This document shows, in pieces, positions 16,192 through 25,830 of a stretch of DNA of 64,000 bases. A model generated the notes under the pieces. The model saw only the letters and a program-made list of their open reading frames with translations. It was not told where the DNA came from and ran no database searches. How positions within the stretch are numbered: position 1 is the first letter of the stretch; each line of letters opens with the position of its first letter. The stretch covers positions 1-64,000 of the forward strand of contig JBOGEX010000126.1 of the NCBI GenBank assembly GCA_050741915.1. The letters are read 5' to 3'. Made by a program: the position numbers and the translations under genes. The DNA comes from JACCTH01 sp050741915. GTDB taxonomy: Bacteria > Actinomycetota > Acidimicrobiia > Spongiisociales > ZC4RG35.

Positions 16192-16866
16192 GTGGGGTAC
16201 CTTGATCGGGTGGACGACCGTCCCACCATCGTCAAGCAGGCATCGCGCTGGCCGTATGCGCTGGTGGTGATGACAATTCTCTTGCTACTGGCAGGGTTTC
16301 TGGCAGTCCGGGCGATAGTCGACCGCATCCCCACGGTCGATGACATCTCCACCGCCTTCAAAGGCGAGCCTTTCGAAGAAGTCGGTCCGGTCGTGATCCG
16401 CTCGATCCGTGAGCTGGCCAACCTGACGACGGTCGAGTACGTCGAATACACCATCGTCGAGAAGGGCACGAACTCCGGCATCCTCAACTGGGCGACGGGT
16501 GATTCCTTGACGCTCCTGGCAGTGGCCCGGATCGGGGCGGGTGTCGACCTCTCAGCTCTCGACGCCTCCTCGTTTGACGTCAATCTCGAAACCGGCGAGG
16601 TGGTGGTACGCCTGCCGCCAGCCGACATCCAGTACGTCGCGGTCGACAACGAAGCGACCCAGGTGCTCGACCGGTCGACCGGGGTCTTCAGACAAGGCGA
16701 TCCTCGCCTGGAAACGGATGCCCGCCTGGTGGCCGAGAATGTTCTGGTCGAACAAGCCCGGGTGTCGGGCATCATCGACGAGGCCGAGGTGAACGCCGCC
16801 GAGGTTCTGACCAACTTCCTGCTGGGGCTCGGTTACAGCGACGTCAGCGTGGTCCAGGCCGGTTAG
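16192..16866 (+). CDS. DUF4230 membrane-anchored protein
   Basis: A 224-residue protein with one N-terminal transmembrane helix (about residues 22-43, ALVVMTILLLLAGFLAVRAI). An extracytoplasmic domain follows, containing ELANLTTVEYVEYTIVEK, VARIGAGVDLSAL, VRLPPADI and a C-terminal EAEVNAAEVLTNFLLGLGY. This order fits DUF4230. The function is unknown. Translation starts at GTG 16192 or GTG 16210, both in frame and without a strong ribosome binding site. The 3' end overlaps the convergent carboxylase gene by 4 bp. Confidence 0.75.
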   Translation: MGYLDRVDDRPTIVKQASRWPYALVVMTILLLLAGFLAVRAIVDRIPTVDDISTAFKGEPFEEVGPVVIRSIRELANLTTVEYVEYTIVEKGTNSGILNWATGDSLTLLAVARIGAGVDLSALDASSFDVNLETGEVVVRLPPADIQYVAVDNEATQVLDRSTGVFRQGDPRLETDARLVAENVLVEQARVSGIIDEAEVNAAEVLTNFLLGLGYSDVSVVQAG

Positions 16867-18839
16867 GACTCGACCACCACCAGCACCTGTCCGGCCGCGA
16901 CTTGTTCGCCTTCGATGGATCTAATCGCTTTCACCATTCCCGAGTGAGGCGCTCGCAGGCTGTGCTCCATCTTCATGGCCTCGAGCACCACCAACACCTG
17001 TCCTTCGTCGACGATCTCGCCTTCGCTCACCAGGACCTTGATGACCTTGCCCGGCATTGGAGCATGGAGGGAGCCTGCTTCCTCCTCGATCGACGATTCC
17101 GGAAAGCGCGGGAGCTCGCGCAATCGCAGATATCCGCTCGGCCCGTCGACATGAAAGGTATCTCCCACCCGATTGACGGCAAACCAGCGCAGATGTCCAT
17201 CAAGGACTAAGCCGATCCGATCTCCGGCCGCGTGGTGGACCTCGAGTCCCGACAACGGTCGACCGTCGACTTCTGCCATCACGATCTCGCCCTGGTGTCG
17301 GTATCCGATTCGGACTTCTTGGTGACCACGGGCGAAGGTGACTGCCTGTGATTGAGATGGGTTGTTGCGCCAGCCCGAAGGGAGGCTCGGCAGGAGGTCG
17401 GCTTCCGATCTACGGGCCTGGGCGGCGGCGAGAGCCGCGGCCACGGCAGCCAATTCCGATTCTTCTCGACTCGGAAGCGGGCCACCAAGTTCGATGGGCG
17501 AGTTTCGCTCGAGGAAGTGGGTGTCGGTCTGTCCGGCGAGGAATTCGGGATGGCGGAGGATGCGGACCAGAAGGTCGCGGTTGTTGGTAGGTCCGTGGAT
17601 ACGCGCCGTTTGCAGCGAGTGGGCGAGTAGGGAGGCGGCCTCATCGCGGGTCTCGGCCCAGGCGATCACCTTGGCGATCATCGGGTCATAGAACGGACTG
17701 ATCTCCGAGCCGCTTTCGACACCGGAGTCGATCCGCAAGCCGGGGAGCGATTCGAATTCGAAGCGGTCGACCTTCCCACTCACCGGTAAGAAGTCGTGAG
17801 TGGGATCCTCGGCATAGAGGCGGACTTCAATGGCGTGGCCGATGCGGACCGGTTCCAGCAGCTCCTCGTTGAGGCGCTCGCCCTGGGCGATCAGGATCTG
17901 CCAGCGCACTAGGTCGATACCACAGATCTCCTCCGTTACCGGGTGCTCGACCTGCAAGCGCGTGTTCATCTCCAAGAAGAAGAACTCGCCCCGGTCGTAG
18001 AGGAACTCAACAGTGCCTGCGCTCTGGTAGTCGACCGCCTTGCACACCGCCACCGCCGCCTCGCACATCCGGTCGCGGGTGGACTCGTCGAGAGCCAGCG
18101 AGGGTGCCTCCTCAACGATCTTCTGATGACGCCGCTGGATCGAGCACTCCCTTTCGAATAGGGCGCTGACCTGCCCGTGGCGATCACCGAGGACCTGGAT
18201 CTCGATGTGGCGCGGCTGGTCGAGGTAGCGCTCGATGAAGACCGTGCCGTCGCCAAAAGCGGAGGTGGCCTCGCGGGTCGCCGAGGCCACAGCCTCGGTG
18301 AGATCGGATTGCTGGCGAACAATCCGCATTCCCTTCCCGCCACCCCCCGCCGAGGCTTTGACCAGCACGGGATACCCGATTTTCTCTCCTGATTCTTCGA
18401 TCCCGGAATTGTCGAGACCGCTCAAATCGATCGACGGGAGAGTGGGCACCCCTGCTGCTTCGACCAGGCGCTTCGATTCGAGCTTGCTTCCCATGGTCGT
18501 TATCGACTGCGGGGTGGGGCCGATCCATGTCAGCCCTGCGGCCACTACCTCAGCAGCAAAACTGCCGTTTTCGGCCAGGAACCCGTAGCCCGGATGGATG
18601 GCATCGGCTCCCGTGACCCTCGCCGCCGCCAGGAGCTTGCGGACATCGAGATAGGACTCGGCCGGAGCGTTGCCTCTCAAGGCGAAGCCTTCGTCGGCAT
18701 CTGTCAGGAAGGGAGAGTGGCGGTCGGCTTCGGAGAAGACGGCGACAGTGGCGATCCCCATCGCATGACAGGTGCGAAAAATTCGGCGGGCGATCTCCCC
18801 GCGGTTGGCTACGAGCACTTTGCTGATCGCTCTGCTCAC
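16863..18839 (-). CDS. acyl-CoA carboxylase alpha subunit (biotin carboxylase + BCCP)
   Basis: A 658-residue protein. Residues 1-450 are biotin carboxylase: ISKVLVANRGEIARRIF, ATP-binding KASAGGGGKGMRIV and EMNTRLQVEHPVTE. The C-terminal 75 residues are the biotin carrier, with biotinyl-lysine K623 in VLEAMKMEHS. This is the fused layout of methylcrotonyl-, geranyl- or propionyl-CoA carboxylase alpha chains. It carboxylates biotin for transfer by the carboxyltransferase at 23282-24880. I start at GTG 18839 (VSRAISKVL); the longer frame from 18944 runs into the neighbouring gene and lacks family similarity. Confidence 0.9.
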   Translation of the reverse strand: MSRAISKVLVANRGEIARRIFRTCHAMGIATVAVFSEADRHSPFLTDADEGFALRGNAPAESYLDVRKLLAAARVTGADAIHPGYGFLAENGSFAAEVVAAGLTWIGPTPQSITTMGSKLESKRLVEAAGVPTLPSIDLSGLDNSGIEESGEKIGYPVLVKASAGGGGKGMRIVRQQSDLTEAVASATREATSAFGDGTVFIERYLDQPRHIEIQVLGDRHGQVSALFERECSIQRRHQKIVEEAPSLALDESTRDRMCEAAVAVCKAVDYQSAGTVEFLYDRGEFFFLEMNTRLQVEHPVTEEICGIDLVRWQILIAQGERLNEELLEPVRIGHAIEVRLYAEDPTHDFLPVSGKVDRFEFESLPGLRIDSGVESGSEISPFYDPMIAKVIAWAETRDEAASLLAHSLQTARIHGPTNNRDLLVRILRHPEFLAGQTDTHFLERNSPIELGGPLPSREESELAAVAAALAAAQARRSEADLLPSLPSGWRNNPSQSQAVTFARGHQEVRIGYRHQGEIVMAEVDGRPLSGLEVHHAAGDRIGLVLDGHLRWFAVNRVGDTFHVDGPSGYLRLRELPRFPESSIEEEAGSLHAPMPGKVIKVLVSEGEIVDEGQVLVVLEAMKMEHSLRAPHSGMVKAIRSIEGEQVAAGQVLVVVES

Positions 18840-18858
18840 GGTCGCCGAGCGTAGCCCT

Positions 18859-20336
18859 CTACAGGGCGGCCTCACCTGAGTCGGGAGCGACTTGCCGGCC
18901 AGAGACGTCGACGGCTTCGAACGCTGAACCCGAGATCGAACCAAGCTCGTGGAGCACGTCGTTGTTCCAACGGGAGTCGGGGGCGCCGGAGATGTACCAG
19001 GGGGAACCGTTGTCAGCGAGGATCATCCCGTATTGGTTGAGGGCGGTGAGGATCACCTGGACCTCGGGCGAAAACCCGCTCTGATCAAACGACCCCCGGA
19101 GCCGAAAACGCTGCCCCATCAGAGTGAGGCTCGACGACGTGTTGGACGACGCGAAATGCCGGGCCGGCCAGACGTAGGCCCGCTGGGTTTGGGGAGCGGT
19201 GAACCGGATGGCATGACCGATGAAGCCGGAGGCGACCTGGTCGTAGAGAACAAGTCCGGGAAAGATCGGGAGCCCGGCCGCATCGGCCGAGGCCCAGCCC
19301 GCAGGTCGAAGAGCATTGGAGCGGAGGTCATATGCGGCACCAGATTCGGCCTCCCAGCTCCCGTTCGACTGCGGAACGCCCGGTAGAGCTCGTAAAGCCG
19401 ACAGCTCGAACGGTCGAGGGCGAGGACGTGCCGATCCCCATCTGCGGATGGTCCAACCTCGACCGGGGCGCTCGCCGCGATGGGGAACGGACCAGGGTCG
19501 CTCTCCTCGCCGTAAGCCGTGTAGGTGATGGTGACGAGCGGTTGGCCCGCCGCCTCTATGAAAGGGATCCCGATCGGCGAGTTCGAGCCGGGAGGCCAGA
19601 CCCTGAACCGAAGTCGGCGTGCATGCGAGCGCTCGCTCCGATCGAGGAGACGTATTGGGCCGAGCGAGCATGGATCGGTGCCTGGTCGACCCTGGTGTTC
19701 CAGATGTTGTTCGCCGGGAGAATCGAACAATCATTTGGAGGGGGCACGGAGATCGAGGTCAGGTTCTCAGCTCGGACAAGAAACGTGGCCATCTGGTCGC
19801 GCAAGACGGGATCTCGGGGGCAGAACCGGTCAGTGGTGCAGCCGGTGGTGATTCCGGCCGCGGCGAGGCGGTTGATCTCGTTCTCGAGGGCTGAGCTCTC
19901 GTCGTCGACGAACCTATCCACGGTTGCATCTCCATAGACGTAAGCGCGGACCAAGAAAGCCGCCATCTGCTCGCGGGTGACCGGGTCGTTCGGGCAAAAG
20001 GTATTGGTGGAGCATCCGGTGGTGATACCGGTTGCGGCGAGACGGTTGATGAAGTCCTCGAAAGGGGAAGCTTCGTCGTCTGTGAAGCGGTCGCCCGATG
20101 AGGCGGAAAGCGCGAGTGCCCGCGAGAGGAAGGCCGCCATTTGACCGCGGCTGACAACGTCGCCCGGCCAGAAACGACTGGTGAGACAGCCGGTGGTGAT
20201 TCCCGGCGGCAAAGAGTGCCTCGATGTTGGGCTCGTGCGGGTTGCCGTTGTCGTCGACGAAGGTCCCGCCAGGCGGAAGGTCGGCCGCCAGCAGCAGCAC
20301 CAGGCTCAGGACGCCAAGAGATCTTCGCAACCTCAC
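18859..20336 (-). pseudogene. SLH-domain surface protein gene broken by three frameshifts
   Basis: One protein can be rebuilt from three reading frames. It starts at GTG 20336 with signal peptide LRRSLGVLSLVLLLAADLPP. SLH repeats follow: GGTFVDDNG and ITTGCLTSRFWPGD; ITTGCSTNTFCPNDPVTREQ; ITTGCTTDRFCPRDPV. A roughly 280-residue C-terminal region (NNIWNTRVDQAPIH, PPGSNSPIGIPFIEAAGQPL, QSNGSWEAESGAAYDLRS, NDVLHELGSISGSAFE) resembles secreted actinobacterial proteins of unknown function. Frame changes lie near 20203 (one extra base), near 19600, and near 19380 (consistent with one missing C in a C-run). SLH repeats normally anchor proteins to cell-wall polymers. It is either a decaying gene or the site of assembly indels; no other gene in the window is interrupted. 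Confidence 0.75.
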
Positions 20337-20402
20337 CGAGTTTTATCGGCTGATGCCGCCAGGAGGGTTTAGGTCTACCGGAGGGTTACCGGGCGGTCGT
20401 GG

Positions 20403-21326
20403 TTGAATCGCTGTGTGGCTGGATCTCGGACCGGGGTGGTGTCGAGCGCCGATGTCGATTCCTACCTTCGCCGCTTGGGCGTCGATGCCGAGCGACCTTC
20501 AGCTGCTGCGCTCTTCCGCCTCCACAGAGCGCAAGTGGAGCACGTCACGTACGAAACGATCTGGATTCACCTCGGCCAGCAGTGGGGCATCGATCCGGTC
20601 GATTCGCTCCGCCGCGTGGCGCACGATCGACGAGGCGGTTACTGCTATCACCTCAACGGCGCATTTTTCGAGCTCCTGAGGGCGCTTGGCTACCAGGTGA
20701 CCCGTCATATCGGTGGCGTGCATGGGCCCGAGGGGCCGAGCCCCGAAGCCCTCACGAATCACCTTGTGCTAGTCGTGGATGGATTGCCGACGGACGCCAA
20801 CCCGGCGGGCAGGTGGTACGTCGACGCCGGACTGGGAGACGCGCTCTATGAGCCCTTGCCGATGGTGGCGGGGAAGTACGTGCAAGCACCGATGCGATTC
20901 GGGTTGACCGAGACCAACGATGGTGTCGGTGACTGGCACCTCGCTCACGACCCGACCGGTTCCTTCACGGGCATGAGCTTCCGCCTGGAACCGGTTTCGA
21001 TCAACGCTTTCACCGAGCGCCACGCCTACTTATCGACGTCACCGCAGTCAGGCTTTGTGAGAGTGATCACGGTCCAGCGCCGCCATGCCACCGGCGCCGA
21101 CATCTTGCGCGGCCTGGTGTTGACTCGGACCGGCGCCGAGCAACGCGACGAGCGAGTGCTCGATCAGCGCCGCGACTGGCTGGGCGTGATCAATGATCTG
21201 TTTGGTCTGCGGCTTGATGCCGCCCCTCAAGCCCTTGAGTCCTTGTGGGCCAAAGTCGTGGCCATTCACGAGGCCCGGTCCCCCTCTACCGGAGGGTTAC
21301 TGGTGCGCCCTCCGGGCGCCATTTGA
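20403..21326 (+). CDS. arylamine N-acetyltransferase
   Basis: A 307-residue NAT-family protein. The Cys-His-Asp triad is visible: Cys in RRGGYCYHLNG, His in LTNHLVLVVDG, and Asp in YVDAGLGDALYEP. The N-terminus has the usual LRRLGVDAERPSAAALFRLH. It transfers acetyl from acetyl-CoA to arylamines or hydrazines. Some actinobacterial members have biosynthetic amide-forming roles. The start is ambiguous between TTG 20403, GTG 20415 and GTG 20436. Its 3' end overlaps the convergent redoxin gene by 41 bp. Confidence 0.88.
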   Translation: MNRCVAGSRTGVVSSADVDSYLRRLGVDAERPSAAALFRLHRAQVEHVTYETIWIHLGQQWGIDPVDSLRRVAHDRRGGYCYHLNGAFFELLRALGYQVTRHIGGVHGPEGPSPEALTNHLVLVVDGLPTDANPAGRWYVDAGLGDALYEPLPMVAGKYVQAPMRFGLTETNDGVGDWHLAHDPTGSFTGMSFRLEPVSINAFTERHAYLSTSPQSGFVRVITVQRRHATGADILRGLVLTRTGAEQRDERVLDQRRDWLGVINDLFGLRLDAAPQALESLWAKVVAIHEARSPSTGGLLVRPPGAI

Positions 21327-21861
21327 TCGAGCAGCCGAGCGAGGGAACCTGCTCCACCTTGACCTCCTCGCGGGCGAGAACAGCCTTCGTCGCCGCCCGC
21401 AAGCTCTCCCCGGTCACCTCGACCTCGTTACTGGGTCTGGCGCCGTCGAACTGACCTCGGTAAGCCAGGCGATGCTCATGGTCGAAGAGGAAGAAGTCGG
21501 GGGTGCAGGCGGCGGTGAAGGCGCGGGCTACTTCCTGGCTCTCGTCGAAGAGAATGGGGAAGATGAAGCCCACTTCGTTGGCCACTCGGGCCTGGTTCTT
21601 TGGGGCGTCCTCGGGGTAGGCGTTGGTGTCGTTGGAAGCAATGCCGACGATCGCCAGTTCGGTCCCGCCAAAGTCATTGCCGAACCGAGCTAGCCCACTC
21701 TGGATCCGCTTTACGTATGGGCAGTGAACGCAAAGGAACACGACCAGGAGTGGTCGATCGACGAAGTCGTCGGAACCGACGCTCTCGCCAGTGCGAACGT
21801 CGGTGAGGAGGAACTTGGGGAGCTCGGTGCCGAGCGAGAGCATTGTCGAAGCAACAGCCAT
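21286..21861 (-). CDS. thioredoxin-family (AhpC/TSA-like) redoxin
   Basis: A 191-residue thioredoxin-fold protein with active-site motif VVFLCVHCPYVKRI (CxxC-type CVHC). ASNDTNAYPEDAPKN, FPILFDESQEVARAF and TPDFFLFD (cis-Pro) follow. This is the pattern of the 'thioredoxin family protein' group near AhpC/TSA, with an insertion after the active site. It has no signal peptide, so it is cytoplasmic. It probably reduces disulfides or peroxides; the partner is unknown. Confidence 0.85.
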   Translation of the reverse strand: MAVASTMLSLGTELPKFLLTDVRTGESVGSDDFVDRPLLVVFLCVHCPYVKRIQSGLARFGNDFGGTELAIVGIASNDTNAYPEDAPKNQARVANEVGFIFPILFDESQEVARAFTAACTPDFFLFDHEHRLAYRGQFDGARPSNEVEVTGESLRAATKAVLAREEVKVEQVPSLGCSIKWRPEGAPVTLR

Positions 21862-21896
21862 CCGGCAAGGCTAAACCCTCGCAGCATGTAGGCCAG

Positions 21897-23252
21897 CTAA
21901 CTCTCGCGGGAGTACCACACATTGCCGGGGCCGATGTAGCTGTTGCCCTCGCCCCATAACGCGACGGTTCTACTTTCTGAGTCGATGTCGAGCTCGAAGT
22001 AGTCGCCATAGGGCTGCAGGTAACCATCGTCAGGGGTTGCCAGTTTGTAGGGGAAACCGTTCACGAAGGCGGACAGCTGCGCCTCCGTCGACCAAGTGAT
22101 GCCGCCGTCCACCGAGCGGCGGTAGTAGGTATTCCATCGAGCATTGGGGTCGTTCCCGCCCGCATCGAGACCGTTGCGGTCGTCCTGCCAGGCGATGCGC
22201 ACGTCGCCAGCGCCGGTGGCTATCAGCGCCGGAAACAGGTTGTTGACTCCGGGGGGGGCGAGCGATACATCGACTGGGTTGCTCCAGGTCTCGCCGGTCG
22301 ATCGGGCGACGAACATCCGATTCGGATCGAACTTGGCGCGGTTGGCGTTCCACAGCACGTACACCCCATCCCCGTCGTCGACGCCGATTGCCATCTGTGC
22401 GCCCCAGTAGTCCCAGCCGCCGCAGTCGCAAGGTGGCGGCGCCTGCGATTGGTCGATGACGGTGGTCGTCCACGTATCGCCGCCGTCCGCGGTCGAGGTG
22501 ATGTACAGGTTGATCGTCCCTTTTGCCTGGCCCGGGTTGTTAACGCCGTTCCACGCGAAGTAGACAGTGCCATCGGGGCTTATCGCCGCACCGGATGGCA
22601 GCGAGACGCCGAGCTTGCTGTTGGTGTTGTGCACCGGTTGGACCACGCTCCAGGTGTTACCGCCGTCATGGCTGATCGATACCCAGATCTTTTGCTGGCT
22701 GTGGTAGGAGAGGTACACGTGGCCGTCCCTCGCCGCCAGGGCGATCTTGTCAAGGCCGCGCTGAATGTCTTCGACGAGCACCGGCTCGAAGGTTTGCCCG
22801 AAGTCGTCGGAGCGGGCGACGAACATGCTCGACTTGTCGCCTTCCATATAGGCCGCGTAGACGGTTTTTCCGTCGCCGGCATCGACCACGATCTGGGGGT
22901 CGTCCTGGCGGGTTTCCGATGGTGCCAGCGCGTGCGGCTCACCCCAGGTCGTGCCGTTGTCGTCGGATATCTGTATCACCATGTGCGGGCTGGGACATTC
23001 CGGGCAGGAGGGATCGATCTCGCCGGAGGATCCACCTCCAAATCCCACGTAATGGGTCCAGAGCGCGTAGACGTGCCCGAAGTCGTCCGCGGCGATGGCC
23101 GGTTCCCAGTCGTCGCCGGCCGGGAATCCGAGTCGCACCGGCGCCTCAAAACCCGGCGTCGGAGGAGGCGGCAACGCTGCGGCCGCGGGGCCGATGACCA
23201 GGGCAGCCAATAACCCAAGAGCGGCGGGTACGACCGCCGATCGGGCACGCAT
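21897..23252 (-). CDS. secreted BNR/Asp-box repeat protein (sialidase-like propeller)
   Basis: A 451-residue protein with a Sec signal peptide (SAVVPAALGLLAALVIGPAA) followed by a Pro-rich linker. At least five Asp-box-like repeats are spaced along the chain: SDDNGTTWGE, SDDFGQTFEP, SHDGGNTWSV, TADGGDTWTT and SVDGGITWST. This fits a six-bladed beta-propeller. The catalytic residues of true sialidases were not identified, so 'exo-alpha-sialidase' would be an over-call. CPEC and CDC cysteines may form disulfides outside the cell. Confidence 0.82.
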   Translation of the reverse strand: MRARSAVVPAALGLLAALVIGPAAAALPPPPTPGFEAPVRLGFPAGDDWEPAIAADDFGHVYALWTHYVGFGGGSSGEIDPSCPECPSPHMVIQISDDNGTTWGEPHALAPSETRQDDPQIVVDAGDGKTVYAAYMEGDKSSMFVARSDDFGQTFEPVLVEDIQRGLDKIALAARDGHVYLSYHSQQKIWVSISHDGGNTWSVVQPVHNTNSKLGVSLPSGAAISPDGTVYFAWNGVNNPGQAKGTINLYITSTADGGDTWTTTVIDQSQAPPPCDCGGWDYWGAQMAIGVDDGDGVYVLWNANRAKFDPNRMFVARSTGETWSNPVDVSLAPPGVNNLFPALIATGAGDVRIAWQDDRNGLDAGGNDPNARWNTYYRRSVDGGITWSTEAQLSAFVNGFPYKLATPDDGYLQPYGDYFELDIDSESRTVALWGEGNSYIGPGNVWYSRES

Positions 23253-23281
23253 CGGCTCAGCCTACTGGGCCGATGTCGCCG

Positions 23282-24880
23282 TCACATGCGGAAGACGCCG
23301 AACTCGTTCGAGCCCTGGACAGGGGCCGAATGGCTGGCGGAGAGTGCGATCCCGAGCACATGGCGGGTTTGCCGGGGGTCGATGAGGCCGTCGTCACGAA
23401 TTCGGGCGGTGGAGAAGAACGCCTGCTCCTCGTGACCGATCTGAGACTCGATCAATGCTCGTCGTTGCTGATCGGCGTCCTCGTCGAAGGGTCGACCCTG
23501 ATCGAGGGCGGCCTGCCGGGCGATGATGGACATGACCCCGGCGAGCTGTTTGGGCCCCATCACCGCCACCTTGTGATTCGGCCATCCGAAGACAAACCGG
23601 GGGTTGTAAGAACGTCCCGACATGCCGTAGTTCCCGGCGCCGTAGGACACCCCTGCCATCAGCGAGAAATGAGGGACCGTCGAGTTGGCGACAGCGTTGA
23701 TCATCTTCGCCCCATCTTTGATGATCCCTCTCTGCTCGTACGCCTTGCCCACCATGTAGCCGGTCGTGTTATGGATAAAGAGCAGCGGAGTGTCATATCG
23801 ATTGCACAACTGGATGAACTCGGTGGCCTTATGGGCCTCCTCCGAAAAGAGGACACCCTGGGCATTGGCGAGGACTCCGACGACGAAACCGTGGATCGAA
23901 CCCCATCCGGTTACTAGTGAGGTTCCGTAAACCGCCTTGTACTCCTCGAAACGCGAGCCGTCGAGGGTGCGAGTCAGAATTTCGCGGGGATCGAAGGGGA
24001 TCCGCAGATCGGCCGGAATGATGCCGAGGATGTCGTCGGGATCATGAATCGGTGAGTCGGGCGTCTGCGTGGGGCCATATCCGTGCTTGCGCCAGTTGAG
24101 ATGGGCGACGATGTCGCGGCCGATACGAAGGGCGTCGAGCTCGTCCTGGGCGAAGTAGTCGGAGAGTCCAGAGATCCGGGAATGCATCTCCGCCCCGCCC
24201 AGCTCCTCGTCGGTGGACTCCTCGCCCGTCGCCATCTTCACCAGCGGGGGACCGCCGAGAAAAACCTTGGCCCGCTCTTTCACCATGACGGAGTAGTCGC
24301 ACATCGCCGGCACATAGGCACCTCCGGCCGTCGAGCTCCCGAAGACCAACGCCACCGTGGGGATGCCGAGGCGGGAGAGCTGAGTGAGATTGCGAAACCA
24401 CTTGCCCCCGGTAATGAAGACCTCGGCCTGATCGGGGAGATCCGCCCCGCCCGACTCCACCAGGTTGACCAAGGGCAGCCGGTTCTCCCGCGCGATGTCC
24501 TGAGCGCGCAAGGTCTTGGCCAGGCTGTAGCGATTCGAGGACCCCGCCTGGCTGGTGGGGTCGTGGGCCGAGATGAGGCATTCCACCCCCGAGATGACGC
24601 CGAGGCCGGTGACAGCATTGCCCCCGAGGTTCTTGTCGGTCCCCCAGGCCGCCAGCGTCGACAGCTCGAGGAAGTGGGAGTCGCGGTCTAGCAGGAGCTC
24701 GATGCGCTCGCGGACCATCATCTTTCCCCGGGCGCGGTGACGATCGATGTACTTCTGGCCCCCACCCAGCCTCGCCTCGGCTTGGAGGGCCTCAAACTCC
24801 TCGAGCCGCTCAGTGCTTGCCTGGTAGTTGGAGGCAAACTCGTCGCTCTTCCGATCGACCCGGCTTCCGAGCACCTGCAT
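23282..24880 (-). CDS. acyl-CoA carboxylase beta subunit (carboxyltransferase, methylcrotonyl-CoA type)
   Basis: A 532-residue carboxyltransferase. N-terminal crotonase-like half: RARGKMMVRERIELLLDRDS, PTSQAGSSNRYSLAKTLR and VESGGADLPDQAEVFITGGK. C-terminal half: FIHNTTGYMVGKAYEQRGII, GMSGRSYNPRFVFGWPNHK and VMGPKQLAGVM. The length and the NTTGYMVGKAYEQ motif fit methylcrotonyl-/geranyl-CoA carboxylase beta better than the PccB/AccD5 type. It transfers CO2 from carboxybiotin to an acyl-CoA. The alpha subunit is 4.4 kb downstream on the same strand. Confidence 0.9.
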   Translation of the reverse strand: MQVLGSRVDRKSDEFASNYQASTERLEEFEALQAEARLGGGQKYIDRHRARGKMMVRERIELLLDRDSHFLELSTLAAWGTDKNLGGNAVTGLGVISGVECLISAHDPTSQAGSSNRYSLAKTLRAQDIARENRLPLVNLVESGGADLPDQAEVFITGGKWFRNLTQLSRLGIPTVALVFGSSTAGGAYVPAMCDYSVMVKERAKVFLGGPPLVKMATGEESTDEELGGAEMHSRISGLSDYFAQDELDALRIGRDIVAHLNWRKHGYGPTQTPDSPIHDPDDILGIIPADLRIPFDPREILTRTLDGSRFEEYKAVYGTSLVTGWGSIHGFVVGVLANAQGVLFSEEAHKATEFIQLCNRYDTPLLFIHNTTGYMVGKAYEQRGIIKDGAKMINAVANSTVPHFSLMAGVSYGAGNYGMSGRSYNPRFVFGWPNHKVAVMGPKQLAGVMSIIARQAALDQGRPFDEDADQQRRALIESQIGHEEQAFFSTARIRDDGLIDPRQTRHVLGIALSASHSAPVQGSNEFGVFRM

Positions 24881-24960
24881 CGTTTTTCGAGGCTAGCTCC
24901 CACTCAACTTCGGGTCTGAGAGGGCCGATACATCCTGGTAACTCAGGAGGTCTGTGAGGG

Positions 24961-25824
24961 ATGCTTCTTTCTGGGAGTCTTAGCAACTGGTCGGTGGGCG
25001 ACCTATTGCAGATCATGCGGGTGACGGCCAAAACGGCCACGCTGCGAATCGATGGTTCGCGCCCCGGTGTGATCCATTTCGGCGAAGGGCGCATCGTCGG
25101 CGCCGGACTCGCCGGCCAGCGGGTTCCTCGCAACGCCGAAGAGGCTTTACGGGCTACGGTCGATGCCCTTCACGTCCTCACTTCCACCGTCGACGGTGCC
25201 TTCCTTGTCGCCGAGCCCGACTTCGACCCTGCCCTTCGGGGCTGGGATGTGGCCGAAGTGATGATGGAGGTCGACCGCCTCCGGCAAATGGAACACGAGG
25301 TCATCTCACAGGGAGTTACCGATGACACCTTGCTCCATCTTGCCTCCGAAGTAGCCACTCCGGTCACACTCCATTCCGAGGAGTGGGCGGCACTTTGTGC
25401 CCTCGTGCCCTCCTTCAGCCTGAGCTCGCTCCAGGAGGCCTTCGGTAACTCCCGCGCTCTCCAGTTCCTGAGCGCTCTTCTCGGACGCGGACTCACGGTT
25501 CTTGCCCCCGATACCCAAGTCGAGGTAGCGATCGACACGGTCCCCGCTCCGGAGCCCATCGTCCTCAATGAGGTGAGCGTGGTCGTCGATTCGGAGCCAG
25601 AGCTGCCGATCCTCGACTGGTTGGGCGACCATCGGGTCGAGGGCGCGATCGATCTCAGTCCCGAAATGGCCGAAGAAGAAGGGGAAGAGTACGAAGAAGA
25701 CGAAGAGGAGTTAGAAGCCGATCCCAGTCGCCGGGTATTGCGGGCCGTCGTCGCCTCACCAGAGACCACCCTCGTTTCCAACGTACTCGGTGATATGCGA
25801 AAGCTGAGGACCGGTCAGAGCTGA
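24961..25824 (+). CDS. DUF4388-domain protein with acidic C-terminal tract
   Basis: A 287-residue protein. Residues 1-100 match DUF4388: MLLSGSLSNWSVGDLLQIMR, TAKTATLRIDGSRPGVIHF, GEGRIVGAGLAGQ. This domain is common in bacterial signalling proteins, where it may mediate polar localisation or protein contacts. The middle is helical. Residues about 235-255 are strongly acidic (EEEGEEYEEDEEELEAD), and the C-terminus carries RRVLRAVVASPETT. AGGAGG lies 9 nt before ATG 24961. It is followed within 7 nt by the large stem-loop in front of uridine kinase. Confidence 0.75.
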   Translation: MLLSGSLSNWSVGDLLQIMRVTAKTATLRIDGSRPGVIHFGEGRIVGAGLAGQRVPRNAEEALRATVDALHVLTSTVDGAFLVAEPDFDPALRGWDVAEVMMEVDRLRQMEHEVISQGVTDDTLLHLASEVATPVTLHSEEWAALCALVPSFSLSSLQEAFGNSRALQFLSALLGRGLTVLAPDTQVEVAIDTVPAPEPIVLNEVSVVVDSEPELPILDWLGDHRVEGAIDLSPEMAEEEGEEYEEDEEELEADPSRRVLRAVVASPETTLVSNVLGDMRKLRTGQS

Positions 25825-25830
25825 CGTTTT

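Noticed and set aside
21897..23252. Calling the BNR-repeat protein a sialidase
   Set aside because: Asp-boxes show the propeller fold only. The arginine triad and catalytic Tyr/Glu of sialidases were not identified.
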